Shown here piece after piece: positions 49,160 to 62,508 of a DNA stretch of 64,000 bases. The DNA comes from Apostichopus japonicus (Eukaryota > Echinodermata > Holothuroidea > Aspidochirotida > Stichopodidae): the NCBI RefSeq assembly GCF_037975245.1, contig NC_092575.1, positions 1,555,001 through 1,619,000 on the forward strand, written 5' to 3'. Every line of letters starts with the position of its first letter. Within the stretch, counting starts at the first letter, position 1. The notes under the pieces were generated by a model. It saw only the letters and a list, made by a program, of their open reading frames with translations, ran no database searches and had not been told where the DNA came from. A program made the translations under genes and the position numbers.

Positions 49160-51700
49160 CCCCATATCTACTATATCTGTATCTATATAATACGTTTCAG
49201 GGAAAAGAAGAAAGAGGGGACAGGGGCGGGGGGGGGGGAGAGAAAAGTAGAGGAGGGATATGAAAAGAATGTGTTTATCCAATATGTTACTAAGTATATA
49301 TTGTTTAAAGTTCTGCCTAAATAATGTAAATATTTTAGACAAGGTGATCGTGTTCGTTGGACTGTTCCAAAGATTAATGGCGTTGTAATAGAAAGCGGAC
49401 TTCCATAAATCTGTTCTAGGTTTAATTTTTCTCAGATATACATATGGAAATTTGATTGGAGGGGGAAATTGTAAGTGACGGTGTTTGGAAGACGATGGTG
49501 CATAGCATTATACATAAAGGTCTCTAGTTGGAGCTGGTGTTGGAAATTATTGACAAGATATTTAACTTATCAATAATGGAGAGGTGTTTTTCAAATAATA
49601 AGCATTACAGATTGCTCAAACAGTCTTTCTCTGAAGAACACTTAGCCAGTGAATATGAATATTGTTACCATAACACCAGATTACTTTACAAAATGAAATA
49701 TCCGAAAGAATTAAAGAATTATATTACACAAGAAGTACATTTGTGGGTAAAATATGTTTGTCTCCCAATAAAACCACCAGAAAAATGCAACTGTTTTACA
49801 AATCAAATCAATTTGTGCGGCCCAGTTATGGTTTGGGTTACTATGTTGATTTGGAGACCTTTTATGAAGAATGTTGTATTTTAACTAATTTTCCAGGGAC
49901 GTGAAATATAATATAATTGGTTTTATCTACACTTAATGACAACGTATTGCAATAGAACTACTTTTTCTAGTTCACTATTCATAATAGATGAGGCCTTATC
50001 CAGAGATTTATTTTTTAATAAGAGTTGTCGTATTATCAGAAGCAGAGGTAAGGTCATTAATGTACAATTAAAATACGAGAGGGTCAAGAATGGAGCCCTG
50101 TGGTACACCCCATGCGATACGTTATCAGAAGAGGCACAAAGATTAACATTAACACACTTGGACCTGTTAGTCAGATAATCAGACAGGCGGTGATATATAT
50201 TACCTTTTAAACAATATGAATATAATTTTCTATTGTTATGGTTGACTGTGTCGAGGGCCTTTGACAAGTCCAGAAATATAGCCATTACATATTCTTTGCG
50301 ATCTATGGCCTCGGAAATAAAGTTTACAACTTTCATTAACGCCATTTGCGTTGAGCGTTTTTCACGAAAACCAACTTGCGCATCGTATAGAATATCAAAC
50401 GTCTTCAAAAATTCAACAAACCTGTTATACCTTAGCCGTTCAAATACTTTTGACGTGGCTGGAAGCACTGATATTGGTCTGTAGTTTAATATTTTGTGGT
50501 TATCTTCTGATTTGAATATTGGAACTACCCTCTCAATTTTCATGCCATTAGGGAAGATACCAGAGTCACTTGAGACATTGAAGATATGTGCTAGAATATC
50601 AGAAATTTCGGGAGATATTGCCATGATAAGCTTTGAAAAAATCTCATCATGACCAGGATGATTATGACTTTGTAGTGAATTTATTGTCCTTAAGACTTCA
50701 TATTTATTAGTATAAGAAACATACATAGATAGAATTAGAATTGCAATAATCACCATTTGAATCAGTATATTTACAGGTGGGAATGTTGCAAGCGTAGGGC
50801 CAATGTTTACACACAAAAAAATCATTAAAGGCGTTTGATATGGCTTGAGGATGAGAAACAGTTTTTCTATTAATGGTATCAATAATAGAGTCCCCTTTCT
50901 TACGTTTTATGATACAGTTGATCATATCCCATGTTTTCTTAATGTTACCGATATTTTCATTAATCTTAGTGGTGAAATATTTAGTCTTGGCTTTTCTTAA
51001 TAGGTTAGTTTAGCGTATTTCTACAACGTACATACTCCTGACGATTGTTATCTGAGGTATTTGCCACATTTTTTTACAACTGATTTTTGCGTTTTATTTT
51101 TCGAAGCAGGTCCGGTGTTATCCATGGAGATGTTTTTGTGAATCTCTTACCAACTTTGCGTAGAAAGCAATTATTATTGATTGTTGTTGTAATTACGTTT
51201 AAAAACGCGTCGACGTTGATAATGTTCTTTACATTTGACTAATCATACTCAGATAAATCATTGCGCATATGTAATAAGTTCTGTTCATGTGGGAGTGGTA
51301 TGAATAACTTTTCACTATCGACAAAGTCTTCTACACCCGAAAAAAACATGTACTGCAAGACTCTCAAAGGTATCATAATCTGTTTCCTCGTTAATACATG
51401 TATACTTAAAACTTTCGTTGATATATAATGCAACACCACCACCCTTTCCCGGTTTCCTGTTATTGTGAACAAAGTTGTAGCCATCAACTGTTAGAAGATC
51501 TATGGGAGAGCCTGGATTTAACCAAGTTTCACTAATTCCAAGAACAGTAAATTTTACAGATGAGTTCAGTATACTACACAGAATCGATTACCAACATTTT
51601 TTAAGAGACTTCAGCCGTTAACATTTAGGAAGTCTAGAACACTGTCACCAATTTCTCTATTCAATTGATCAAAATCAGCATTTACTGAGTAGAAACATGT
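49160..51700 (-). pseudogene. LINE (CR1/L2-like) with endonuclease and RT remnants
   Basis: Reading right to left: endonuclease parts GISETWLNPGSP (51,505-51,540) and DGYNFVHNNRKPGKGGGVALY (around 51,430-51,487); a connection frame FNDFFV; then RT in a frame from 50,882 to 49,923 with EVLRTINSLQSHNHPGHDEI, NYRPISVLPATSKVFERL, AQVGFREKRST and AIFLDLSKALDTVNH. GVPQGSILDPL follows only in a shifted frame (~50,090). The FADD box is degenerate (SDNTT). C-terminal remnants continue to about 49,370. Element class from motif order; activity impossible. Confidence 0.8.
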
Positions 51701-52216
51701 GATAAATCGCTATCATTTCAACCAAGATAGTTAGAATATAAAACATTATCATAGACACAATCTTCATAATATTGTAGTTACTCAGAATCGGATAAAGATG
51801 ATGATGAAGATTCATGTCTGATTGGAGAGTTTGACATGAAAAAAGAAAGTAAAAAAATAATGATAAGGTAATAAAGCCGATTGGGATAAACTAAAATATA
51901 AAACAATGCTAACTTTCTTCTGTAAACCATGGGTGCATCATAAGTTGATAAGTAAGTCCTTAAAGCATACATATCATGGGGAAGCTTGAGACATGTATTA
52001 AGATGACTCTTCGCAAACAGAGTTCACTTAAAGTGAAGGTTTAAGAAATACTTTCATCATAATCTAGAGAGATTGTTCATACCATCGATCCATTTCTTAA
52101 GGTATCAGTTAATTGATTTTTGATTTTATTTGAATGGGGAAGCAGAATGTTATGTGTGTCATACAGGTATTATGCAAAAACAGTCGACAATACTCTATAA
52201 TTATTAGACGTCCCCA
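51701..52216. other. No gene; F-like right end
   Basis: AT-rich. 52,100-52,216 matches family F around 20,390-20,500 (TTAATTGATTTTTG..., CAGAATGTTATGTG, CAGTCGACAATACTCT) and leads into the tandem array. Confidence 0.5.
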
Positions 52217-53770
52217 AGTTTTCTTCTTCTTTGAAAATGTTAAGTTTCTATTGGAAATCTAAAATTTGCATTTCATTGAAGACATTTCTTGCGGTACCAC
52301 CAGCCAGGTACATCTTTAACTCTCATTGAAATTATGCATTCTACATATGGTTCACAGTTATTGTGAGAGTGTTAAACCCGTAGTTCTGAGCGATTATGGC
52401 TTTAAATATCCACACCCGCCATGAAATCAGCTATTCTGCAAGGGAAATCCCACCTTCCTATAAACAGTATGCAATGTTGGTTGACCTCAGCGAATCGAAT
52501 TTTGTACTTGTTTTCATGTGGAAGCAGTTTGTTGAGTGTTATGTGTTATGTACTAACATTCTGTTAGTGTAGCACGAATGACGCGCCCGCAAGATTTCTT
52601 CTTCTTTGAAAGTGTTAAGTTTCTATTGGAATCTGAAATTTGCGTTTTATTGAAGACTTTTCTTGCGGTACCACTAGCCAGGTACGTTTTTATCTCTGAT
52701 TTAATTTCTGCATTGTAAATAGTTCACAGTTATTGTGAGAGTGTTGACTCGTATGTTTGAGGTCTGAGCGATTACAAGGTTGAAATATGAATACTAGCCA
52801 TTAAAGCAAGTTTTTGCAAGGGAAATCACATCTACCTATAAATAGAATGCATTTTTGGTTGGCCTGAGCGAATCGATGTTAGTACTTGTTTCCTTGTGGA
52901 AGCAGTTTGTTGTGTGTTATGTACTATGTACTAACATTCTGTTAGTGTAGCACGAATGACGCGTCCGCAAGATTTCTTCTTCTTTTAGAGTATCAAGTTT
53001 CTATTGGAAATCCAAAAATGTTCGTTTCATTGAAGACTTTTCTAGCGGTACCGCTAGCCAGGTACGTTTTTAACTCTGATTTAATTTCTGCATTCTAAAT
53101 AGTTCACAATTATTGTGAGAGTGTTGACCCGTATCTTTGAGGTCTGAGCGATTATAAGGTTGAAATATGAATACTAGCCATTAAAGCAAGTTTCTGCAAG
53201 GGAAATCACATCTACCTATAAATAGAATGCATTGGCCTGAGCGAATCGATGTTAGTACTTGTTTCCTTGTGGAAGCAGTTTGTTGTGTGTTATGTTCTAT
53301 GTACTAACATTCTGTTAGTGTAGCACGAATGACGCGTCCGCAAGATTTCTTCTTCTTTTAGAGTATCAAGTTTCTATTGGAAATCCAAAAATGTTCGTTT
53401 CATTGAAGACCTTTCTGGCGGACCGCTAGCCAGGTACGTTTTTAACTCTGATTAAATTACTGCATCATAAATGGTTCACAGTTATTGTGAGAGTGTTTAC
53501 CCGTTCGTTTGAGGTTTGGGTGATTATAAGGTTGAAATAGGTATACTAGCCATTAAAGCATCTTTTTGCAAGGGAAATCACACCTACCTATGAATAGACT
53601 GCACTGTTGGTTAGCTTCAGCGAATCGAATTTTGTACTTGTTTACATATGGAAGCAGGATGTTGTGTGTCATGTACAATGTACAAATATTCTGTTAGTGT
53701 AGTACAAATGAGGCCTCCGCAAGTTTTCTTTTTTGGGAGAGTTAAATTTCTATTGGAAATTTAAAGCAAA
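52217..53770. repeat. ~375-bp tandem array derived from family F (4 units)
   Basis: Units start AAG(T/A)TTTCTTCTTCTTT at 52,217, 52,591, 52,969, 53,342 and 53,721 (the last truncated), with periods 374, 378, 373 and 379. Each full unit carries TCCAAAA/TTTGCATTTCATTGAAGAC, GCGGTACC(A/G)CTAGCCAGGTACGT, CAGTTATTGTGAGAGTGTT and a TATA-like element (CCTATAAATAG in units 2 and 3, CCTATAAACAG in unit 1, CCTATGAATAG in unit 4). Confidence 0.88.
52459..52681 (+). promoter_or_regulatory. Candidate TATA box plus first-exon-like segment in array unit 1/2
   Basis: TATAAA at about 52,459 is followed at 52,578 by an ATG that opens 34 codons (MTRPQDFFFFESVKF, then a hydrophobic ICVLLKTFLAVPLA) up to a consensus donor CCAG|GTACGT at 52,681/52,682. 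In unit 3 the same frame is interrupted by a TAG but a second ATG (MFVSLKTFLAVPLA) precedes the donor; unit 4 has a one-base deletion. Promoter and signal-peptide roles are inference. Confidence 0.25.
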
Positions 53771-53839
53771 CAGCAAAATCACATCAAATTGATATACAAC
53801 TATCGTTTGATCCACCTTTTTGATCCTATTAATATCATG

Positions 53840-55080
53840 TACTCTAAAGTTCTGTGAGAATCCTTTTTAGAAAACTGCGCAATTAGTTGCAGGATATTTA
53901 GCCTCAACGGTTACTGGCAATGAAGACGTTAGCTGAGATCCACACGAGGAACCATGCGTAGGCTTAGTCTATATAGAAATATGACGAAGTTAATCAAATA
54001 TGGATATTTAGCTTTATATCTAGTGGCAAAATTAGTTTTTATGCGTTGTAGCAACGTTAGCCCTGACACCTTCCTCCAGAAATTAACTATAATATTTCGG
54101 AATTGGTTCATGAAAAAGTGTATCATTAGACCCTTACAAATTTGCCCATTTTAATCGAACTGCCTTTTATGACGTAAATGGCGTCAATTTGGCACAGAGG
54201 GGCAAGCTCAATGAAACGGAGAATGTATCATATCGAACAAACACAAGTTGTGTATGCTTTGGGCTTACATCAGGTACAACACCCCCTTCCTGCTAAACAG
54301 ATGTTTTGAAAGAAACTAAGGTAAACATTTATCATGTATAATACACCGAAGCAAAGGTTTGTGTAACAAACCAAACTGCCTTTGACGAACGTACGCCATC
54401 ATAGGATGCGTGCTAATGGAACGAAGAACATTGAAGTAAACACATAAATAGATCATATACCTATACAATACCACGTAATGGCATTGTTTGTGCAACATAT
54501 TAACATTATTTTGACGTTAATATACACAAATTATCTTTTTGGATAACATATTGCTTCATTCATATACCAGTTTGCTACTTGAGGAACCAAAATGACAGGT
54601 ATGCTACTATTAACATTGAATGCGAGACAACTGAAATATCAAGTCAATGGCAATTTACGTAGCCTACAATGTAGGCTAAAGTGTATTCTATGGTAGGCAA
54701 CAATTACTAAGATCACGGCATGTACAACCATATATATTGGTTTACTTACGTAACTTCAGATGCAATGTGGTGTAACTTATCATGGTGGAATGATCGGTAA
54801 AATTATCCGATAGTTATAATTTATTTTGTTCAATGAATAGTAATGTAGGCATCTCGTAGCATACATATTGCTAGTTTTGACTGATACAGGCCTATGTATA
54901 TCTAGGCTGATACATTAAACATCAAGCTTAATTCTAATATAAAATTAATAGCCAAGTAATATAGTCTTCTTAAGATCAAATAGTTGCAGGATATCACGAG
55001 ATATTCATTTCTATTAAGATGAATTAAATGTTCTAATAAGCTAGTTGCTTATATTAACAGGACTATCAAGGCAGTGGTGC
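53840..55080. repeat. Block E2
   Basis: Pair of 25,300-26,980, lacking the purine-rich expansion. In both places block E lies 5' of a cassette exon and a GATA-type microsatellite. No recognised gene. Confidence 0.75.
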
Positions 55081-55439
55081 ATAGATGCCTGCTTTTCAAT
55101 TTCATACTACGACAACAAATGTTCTCATATTTCTTACTATTTGCTTCTATAGACATTTTTCAATGTTATTATTAAAAATTTCCCTTGACGAGAACAAATT
55201 TTCACTCTTCTGAGTCATTCATCAGTCATTATGCACATGGTATTTCAAAATCTCAGATGATAGTTTAGTGATGTCATAAATGATAATTTGCTATCATCTT
55301 TGCTAGACCATGTCTGAAATATTCAATTGGTTTAGAGAAAGGGAGCTTGTATTAAGCGAGGTTCGAGTTATCTACCAGGATTGTATCTTTCGATAATCAT
55401 GGGTGGTCATGGCTGAACTATTTCACTCTCCCTTTGCAG
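55081..55439. other. Intron-like region before exon U5
   Basis: No recognised gene. The 3' end is a strong acceptor: pyrimidine tract TTTCACTCTCCCTTTGCAG at 55,421-55,439. Confidence 0.45.
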
Positions 55440-55550
55440 ACCAACTACCATTTCCATCCGAGTGCACTGAGAATCAACCAAATGTTGGAGACTGCACCCA
55501 CCTAAACATACTGATAAAACAAGAGAGAGACCTACAACGGCCTTCACCGG
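55440..55550 (+). CDS. Cassette exon U5, diverged member (37 codons, phase 1-1)
   Basis: 111 bases between CTTTGCAG and donor CCGG|GTACAG. It encodes SECTE, GDCTHLNILIKQE and a Pro-ending tail. Relative to U3 about 16 of 28 aligned residues are identical, and many remaining base differences are at third positions (tgt/tgc, acg/act, gaa/gag, ctg/cta). It has a second Cys where the others have Asp/Asn. The conserved phase means U5 and U4 could be spliced in series. The flanks do not match U1-U4, so this is an older duplicate rather than a recent segmental copy. Confidence 0.6.
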
Positions 55551-55638
55551 GTACAGTTTTGCGACATGCACTAAATTGTTTATTTCACGTTCAATTATTA
55601 GAATAACGTCCAGATTATGTAAGAATAAAGACAGGAAA

Positions 55639-56483
<845 letters not shown>

Positions 56484-59247
56484 CTGTTAAAAATAATGGG
56501 CAAAATTTACCCAACTTTTTAACCAACGTTGGGCATGTATTCAGCAACCTCAAAAGTTGGGCAAAAATTGACCAACCCAAATAGGTATAATAAATTCTCA
56601 ACAGTTGGGAGGGGAATTACCCAACTGTTCAGGTTAGCCATTTCCCCAACTGTTGGGTGGGTCATTCATTTTGTTGGGCAAATCATTTAACCAACGTATG
56701 GGTTAAGGCACCAGTAATGTATCCATCTGTTGGGCAGTTCTTTAGCCACCTGTTGGGTGTATACTAAATTTGTCCCAATTGTTCGACAATTCATGGATTT
56801 TGTTGGGCATTTGCAACAACCAAATGTTGGGTTATTCCTGAACCACTTCCAACTGTTGGGGGTTTCTTGGATCGTGTTGGGCAATAATGGAAAAGAACTG
56901 TTGGAATTCTAAAAAATCTAAGACATCACATCCTTTGAAATAAAGAAAGATACTGTATTTTGTAATACATGGAACACCTTTATTCACTGACCTTGAAGAA
57001 GACACATATAACTCTCATGGGTGAATAAACTTATTGTTGAATGAACTGAACTTGAACAAGACATATAATTATAATGGTTGAAGAAACTTATTGTTGACTG
57101 AACAGTATAATTTGATATAAGAAGTCTTAAATTCAGGTATTCTTGAAACAAGGGTATGAACTGAAATAAATTAATTAATGAAGCCATATGTTTCATTTAT
57201 GTAGGGTTCACGCACATTCCTTGGAAACTCATTTGATCTGAAAACAACCTTCCCTAAAGTGACATTAACATTTGTGGCCTCAATTTTCTTAAGAATCCCA
57301 CAGGATAAATTTTATGGAAAAAAATGCCAATGGCTTTGTGATTCCTTGCCATGAGAACTAAAATCCCCCTTGTACATCAAACACCAACTTTGCATTAATA
57401 TTTTATCCTTTTAACTTAAGTTTTAATCCCAAAAGTTTCAGTAATGTGGATCAAAAGCACATATACACCCTCCATTTCTGGAGTACCCATGTCTGAAAGT
57501 GTACTGGTTAAAATTAATATTTAACCAATGCAAGGGTGGATCAAAATGGGCTGCAATCAAGGGGTGTAAAGCTCCATACTATTATTAAACAGGAAGCAAA
57601 ACAGGATGTCAGCAGTGTTCTTGTACCCAAATGCTTCCTGCCTTCAGCCCAGTACTGCCCTTGCTGTCTTTTCTTGTTTAGGAAATGGAAATTTGCTGTG
57701 GTCAGACTCACTCCCTCTCTAGATCTATGTTAGGACCTATGTTTTCTGACTATAGCTAATCACTTATTACCTTTGGAATCTTTTAAACTCATCATGAATT
57801 AATTAATAATTATGTGCAACCATGTACAAAGTTGAATTTACAAAATTTACAGCAATTTCTTTTGCACTTGAACAATTGTCTTCCACAATCTAATGATATT
57901 GGCAAACATTTTCCACAAAATGATTACTACATAACTAGCCATCTTTAAATTGTTGAATAGGAAAAAGTCTCTTTTTTAGATGAACATGAATGTAACACTT
58001 TTAAACTTTTGTTCAAATGATTAATGGAATTAAAGGAGATATGAGGGCTGGCCAAAAAATGTCTTTGAAAATGTTCTTCATGATAATTAAAACAAAGATC
58101 CGCAAATTTTGATATATTGCTATGCTAATTTCTGTGTTTCTGTGCTGTGAAGCAAGCTATACAATGTTCATATGATTTAAAAACTGATAACATTCTTTAG
58201 GGCCATTACATGTGACGTAAGACACAAATCAGAGCGAAATTTTACACGTGTTTTCAATATCATGTTCAGTACAAGTCTGTAGTTAAGTCAGAAGCCTATA
58301 GTTCCTGAACTTTGAAAACCCAAAATAAATTCTGTCACCACTGCGAAACATTAATGCTTTCCCATTGCGAATTATATCGCCCTCAACATTTGTCACGTAA
58401 GTCACGCAGAGAAATGAAGAATTTAAACTTTTTGGAGGAAATCAATAAATCCTGTGAAGCATTGAGAGAAATCTGCTAAGGGGCCTATTATATCTGAAAA
58501 GGACACATTGAGGAATAACTTCAAGGTAAAATTTAATTGATATGCATTTTATACTGATATTCCTATGCAAATTAGTCACGTAAGGCACACTGTTCAGTTT
58601 CCTTTCAGTTTCCAAATATACAAGGTAACACAGGCTAAGGGAATGTTTGCAAGTTCATTACATTGAGATGGGGGAGGGGGAAGGGTCTATTCTACATATG
58701 TAAAAATGTTAAAATAGTGGATAGAAAGAGCACAAGTATGTCAGTTCATTGTACACTAGCTCATCACACAGTAGTTGCTGGAAGAATTTTAATTGGTGGT
58801 GCAAATCAAGAGTAAGTTTCAAAATAACATTTGCAGTCACATTGTGCATGAAGCTCTGCCTTTCATGGGTGCCCTTAATAATGTTGTCATTTTGATTTAA
58901 GTGAATACAATTACAGAGTAAGTTCAAATCTAGATGTTTAGTTGTACATAAAAATTCCTATGGACTAGTTCTGCGAAATATCTTAACTTAAGTGCTACAG
59001 TAGCTAAATAGTTCCTTAATTAGCCGTAAAATCATGGCAACTGCCCATTTCAGCAAATGTAACCTACATATACTTGTATCATCCACTTTTTTTTACCCAA
59101 TTCCATGATAAATGCATGCTTCAAAAATGAATTTCTAGACACCTTGTAATTTGTGTCGAAGTTTGAAACAGCGGTATTAGGGCTTTGGATATGTATCCCA
59201 TTATGATACCTCGAGGAAAAAAGGCTCCGAGCCAGGTGATAAACTGT

Positions 59248-59520
59248 TTAAGGACTGGCAGCATTCTTCATGAAAGCTCTGAAAGACCGGATGGAGGAGG
59301 AAAGATTCTTCATTCCTGATTGTTTATATATGCAACTTTCAATGAAACCCCAAACATTTCGGCAGTGGTGCTGGTACTGCAAGTTGAATATGTAGTGTGC
59401 TTTATAGCAGATGTCGACTCCTTCAGAGAGTGTCTGCACGCTCACTGCGTGCTTCTCCAAGATAACAAACACTTGTGATGGTGTCAGCTTGAAGTCTGAG
59501 TAAAACCCAAGGATGAAAGA
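59248..59520 (-). CDS. Terminal exon of the TIR-element gene
   Basis: Minus-strand frame reading FILGFYSDFKLTPSQVFVIL, then the recognisable CYKAHYIFNLQY and VWGFIESCIY, ending at TAA (59,248-59,250). The pattern KxHYxFNLxY followed by a Trp/Phe stretch and Tyr is shared by a family of uncharacterised proteins in fish and invertebrates, often linked to mobile elements. A TCTCAG acceptor at 59,521 would give phase 0, compatible with the end of the exon at 60,348. Confidence 0.55.
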   Translation of the reverse strand, partial: SFILGFYSDFKLTPSQVFVILEKHAVSVQTLSEGVDICYKAHYIFNLQYQHHCRNVWGFIESCIYKQSGMKNLSSSIRSFRAFMKNAASP

Positions 59521-59750
59521 CTGAGATCTTCATTCACTGCTTATTCCCTGTAAGTATGAAGGCAAATGGGTGTGCTCCTGTGAAACCAATAGAAGCAATG
59601 AAAAGTAGCTTTTAGTATTCCATGTTCAAATTTATTTATTTCTGGTGTGTTCTATATTACAGCCAAAACCATTTACTTTATGCATATCACAAATATGTTA
59701 TTGAACTTGTAGTATAAATTAAAAATGGAAACGCTCCCTTTTGATATGTC

Positions 59751-59879
59751 TAACCAGTAGGATGATACCAGTACACCACGGATTCATATGTAGAATTAGT
59801 TTGGAGGGACTTAACTGACTTAAGATCATCTAAGTGAACAAGAAGATCGTCGTAGGGCATTAGTTGGCACCTCCTTCCC
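59751..59879 (-). CDS. Possible internal exon of the TIR-element gene
   Basis: 43 open codons on the minus strand reading MPYDDLLVHLDDLKSVKSL and ESVVYW, before a possible donor CTG|GTATCA. Acidic-Leu content suits the same protein family, but the acceptor is weak and the phase does not clearly fit its neighbours. Confidence 0.25.
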
Positions 59880-60104
59880 ATTCGAAATAAAAATGTAGAT
59901 CACAATGGGTACATGCTAGTTTTGAACTTTGGAATTTTGCACAATCCAATGTCCAACAATAGCAATACTACACCTAATACTACTGATACTAATACTACTA
60001 CTACCACCAACGACAACGACAAGAAGAACAAGAAAAAAAAGAACAATAACAATAATGATGAAAATACAGCTTAAAGGGTTTTACAGATCAGTGGAGCCTG
60101 TCAC

Positions 60105-60310
60105 AAATCTCCAACAATCCTAAAGATTAAGTTGCTGCAGTCTTTGTAATCCACACAGGGTTTTGCTCAGGTTCCTCACAAGTTCACATTTTCACCTGAG
60201 TGGAGTGAGGCCATCAAGATAGAGTGCCTTGCCTAAGGACACAATGTAGCCGGGATTTGAACCACTGATTCTTGGATTACGAGATTCAAACCCTAGCTGA
60301 TTACAAGCAA
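60105..60310 (-). mobile_element. tRNA-derived SINE fragment
   Basis: On the minus strand, GGTTCAAATCC at 60,253-60,263 is a near-consensus Pol III B box. A weak A-box-like CAGCTAGGG lies about 45 bases upstream, and the following TGTGTCCTTAGGCAAGGCACT and CTCACTCCACTCAGGTG segments are typical of tRNA SINEs of aquatic animals. It sits in the intron between exons of the TIR-element gene. Confidence 0.55.
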
Positions 60311-60347
60311 AGTCAGCAGCAGATATGAATAATGCATTTAGACATAC

Positions 60348-60469
60348 CCTTTTTAATTCAATAAATGATGAAGCATTATCTGTTGCCGCTGATCGTCCTC
60401 CAGTTTTGGCCTTGCTCCTGGTCCCAAAAATAAGTGGTAACATGAGCAATGACAGGTTGTCCTTCTCCT
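60348..60469 (-). CDS. Exon 2 of the TIR-element gene
   Basis: Minus strand: acceptor TTTTCACTTGCAG, then 122 bases encoding EEKDNLSLLMLPLIFGT, RSKAK and SSFIELKR, then donor AGG|GTATGT. The acceptor phase requires one base from the previous exon, exactly what exon 1 (61,206-61,266) supplies; the exon ends in phase 0. A LLPLIF-type segment followed by basic residues is what I recall for this family. Confidence 0.6.
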
Positions 60470-61205
60470 CTGCAAGTGAAAACCAAAATGCCAAATTTAG
60501 CAAAGCATAAAAACCTCAAACTCAATGGTTGTTGTAATATAATAGTCTATCGGGAAGTAAATACCAAATTCAATAGTCATCAGGTTAGACACAATAGGGT
60601 AGGTAAGTAGCTGGGAGACCCCCCTCCCATTCAAAGAAAGATAGTGATCCTGTATTCAATATGGGAAATATACAGAACATACTTAACATCATCAACCTGG
60701 TTGTTCCTGAGGTAATATGGTTAAAGGTCATTGTTTGACCTCTGCTGACTTAATTTATTGTCATTTGACCTACAGTTTCTATTATCTACAATAAACACTA
60801 AGAAATTACCGTAATATGCAGAAGCTACTGTAGATTGCCACTGTAGCATAATAAAAACGATACACATTGTAAACATAAGCCCAAGATTTCAACCACGGAT
60901 CACCATAGGCTTATTAAAAGGATAGAAAAGGTTATTGGAAGTTCGAACTCCACACTTAACCTTAACTAGCCTAGGAGTAGGACTCGCTTAAGTAATCTAG
61001 GCTAGGCATATAGTACGTACGTCGGTATACAGGTATCCTTTTGTCACTGTGATAGGCTACACTACTGTATAGGCTCTAAAGTATACGCTAACGTTAGTAT
61101 TACTACTAGGCCTAGCATAGGAGTACAAAATGTTGATGAAAATTGTGTGAAAGAATCGTCCCAGTTTATTCCGATTACTTCAATCCCTTTACTGAAATGA
61201 TTACC

Positions 61206-61266
61206 TTTCATAGACTGAATTATGTCGGGAACAAACAACCCCCAGCTCTTGAGTAGATCTTCCATT
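61206..61266 (-). CDS. Exon 1 of the TIR-element gene (SAM-like start)
   Basis: ATG at 61,266-61,264 opens MEDLLKSWGL and runs 20 codons plus one base to the donor AAAG|GTAATC. A short N-terminal LLxSWGL is typical of SAM-like domains in this protein family. It joins in frame to 60,469-60,348. The TIR with its CCAAC/GTTGGG repeats lies directly upstream, so the promoter would be within it. Confidence 0.6.
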
Positions 61267-61615
61267 TCGACTTTTGAGGCTGTCAACTCGACGGAATATG
61301 TAACCCTTCGTCGTGCACGCGCGCTCAAGCACACTTTGCATTCAAAGTTGCCCAACGTTGGTAAACGTCGCCAAGGTAAAGCCGAATGCTTGCCCAGCGT
61401 ATGGTATAAAGAACCGAAATTTCGCCCAACATACGAATACGATGACAGAAAAGACCGACATGTGGACAAATATGAGCACGGAGTTTACCAACTCGATGGG
61501 CAAACAAACTAATCTGCGATTCGATCATTTCTATATATAAATTGGGCACTATTTGACCAACACAGTTGAAAGGGAACTTGCCCAACAATTTTTTTTACCC
61601 AGTGTTTTAACAGTG

Positions 61616-61737
<122 letters not shown>

Positions 61738-61887
61738 GACAATTGAAGACTTGACATTATGTCCAAGGAATTAAAACTATAAGGTTCTTGGTGTATTTGT
61801 GTATTTCTATGCTACGTTTATTGCAACCGTGGATCCTTTCGTTATAGCCCTCCTGCTCAGATTATTCTTATATACTTTGTTTTGCAG

Positions 61888-61989
61888 AACAAATAGCATT
61901 CTCGTCCCAGTGTACAGAACGGCATCCTGGACTAGGAGATAATACCCACCTGAAATTGTTGATAAGACAAGAACAAACAAAACAACAAG
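61888..61989 (+). CDS. Cassette exon U4
   Basis: 102 bases between TTTGCAG and CAAG|GTATAT, phase 1-1 and open. Closest to U1. It reads SSQCTE, GLGDNTHLKLL and a Gln-rich end. It lies downstream of U5 with only the microsatellite and TIR element between, so U5-U4 could be consecutive exons. Confidence 0.55.
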
Positions 61990-62445
61990 GTATATATATA
62001 GTCGGATGTTGCTTACATCTGAATTATTAACATAGTATCCATGTACAACCACAGTGTGAAATCAACCAAAAGTGGTGTGGTTGATTACTGCAATTTTTTA
62101 TAAATTTATGAACACGATGTCAAATAACTATATTTTTTGCATTTATTATCCTATTGCTCTTCTATGTTTTAAGTTTTTCATCTATCTATAACTTTATCCA
62201 CACGATGCCCAATAAGTATATAAGCAATTTAGTTTTATGAAAAAATTGCCTATCATTCTACAGTTAGCAAAGTTTATAGGTTGACGTTGTAAATATTTTT
62301 CCCAAACTGAGTTCGCTAGCAGTTTCTGGAAGAGTCCAAAACTATTTCCTTGGCAGTTCGCCGTTTCCAAATTATTCATTCGGAGGGTCGGTTGAATTAA
62401 CATTTATATAGAGTTCTCTTTGAGGTCAGATGTTCTGGAGGAGAC

Positions 62446-62508
62446 AATAAAGCAAAGTTAAAGTTTGAATATAGATGATTTTGTTGTGTGTGTCTTTCTC
62501 AACATATG
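62446..62508 (+). terminator. Candidate poly(A) site of module U4
   Basis: AATAAA at 62,446-62,451 followed by TTGTTGTGTGTGTCTTTC about 35 bases later, identical in layout to the U1 site. Confidence 0.5.
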
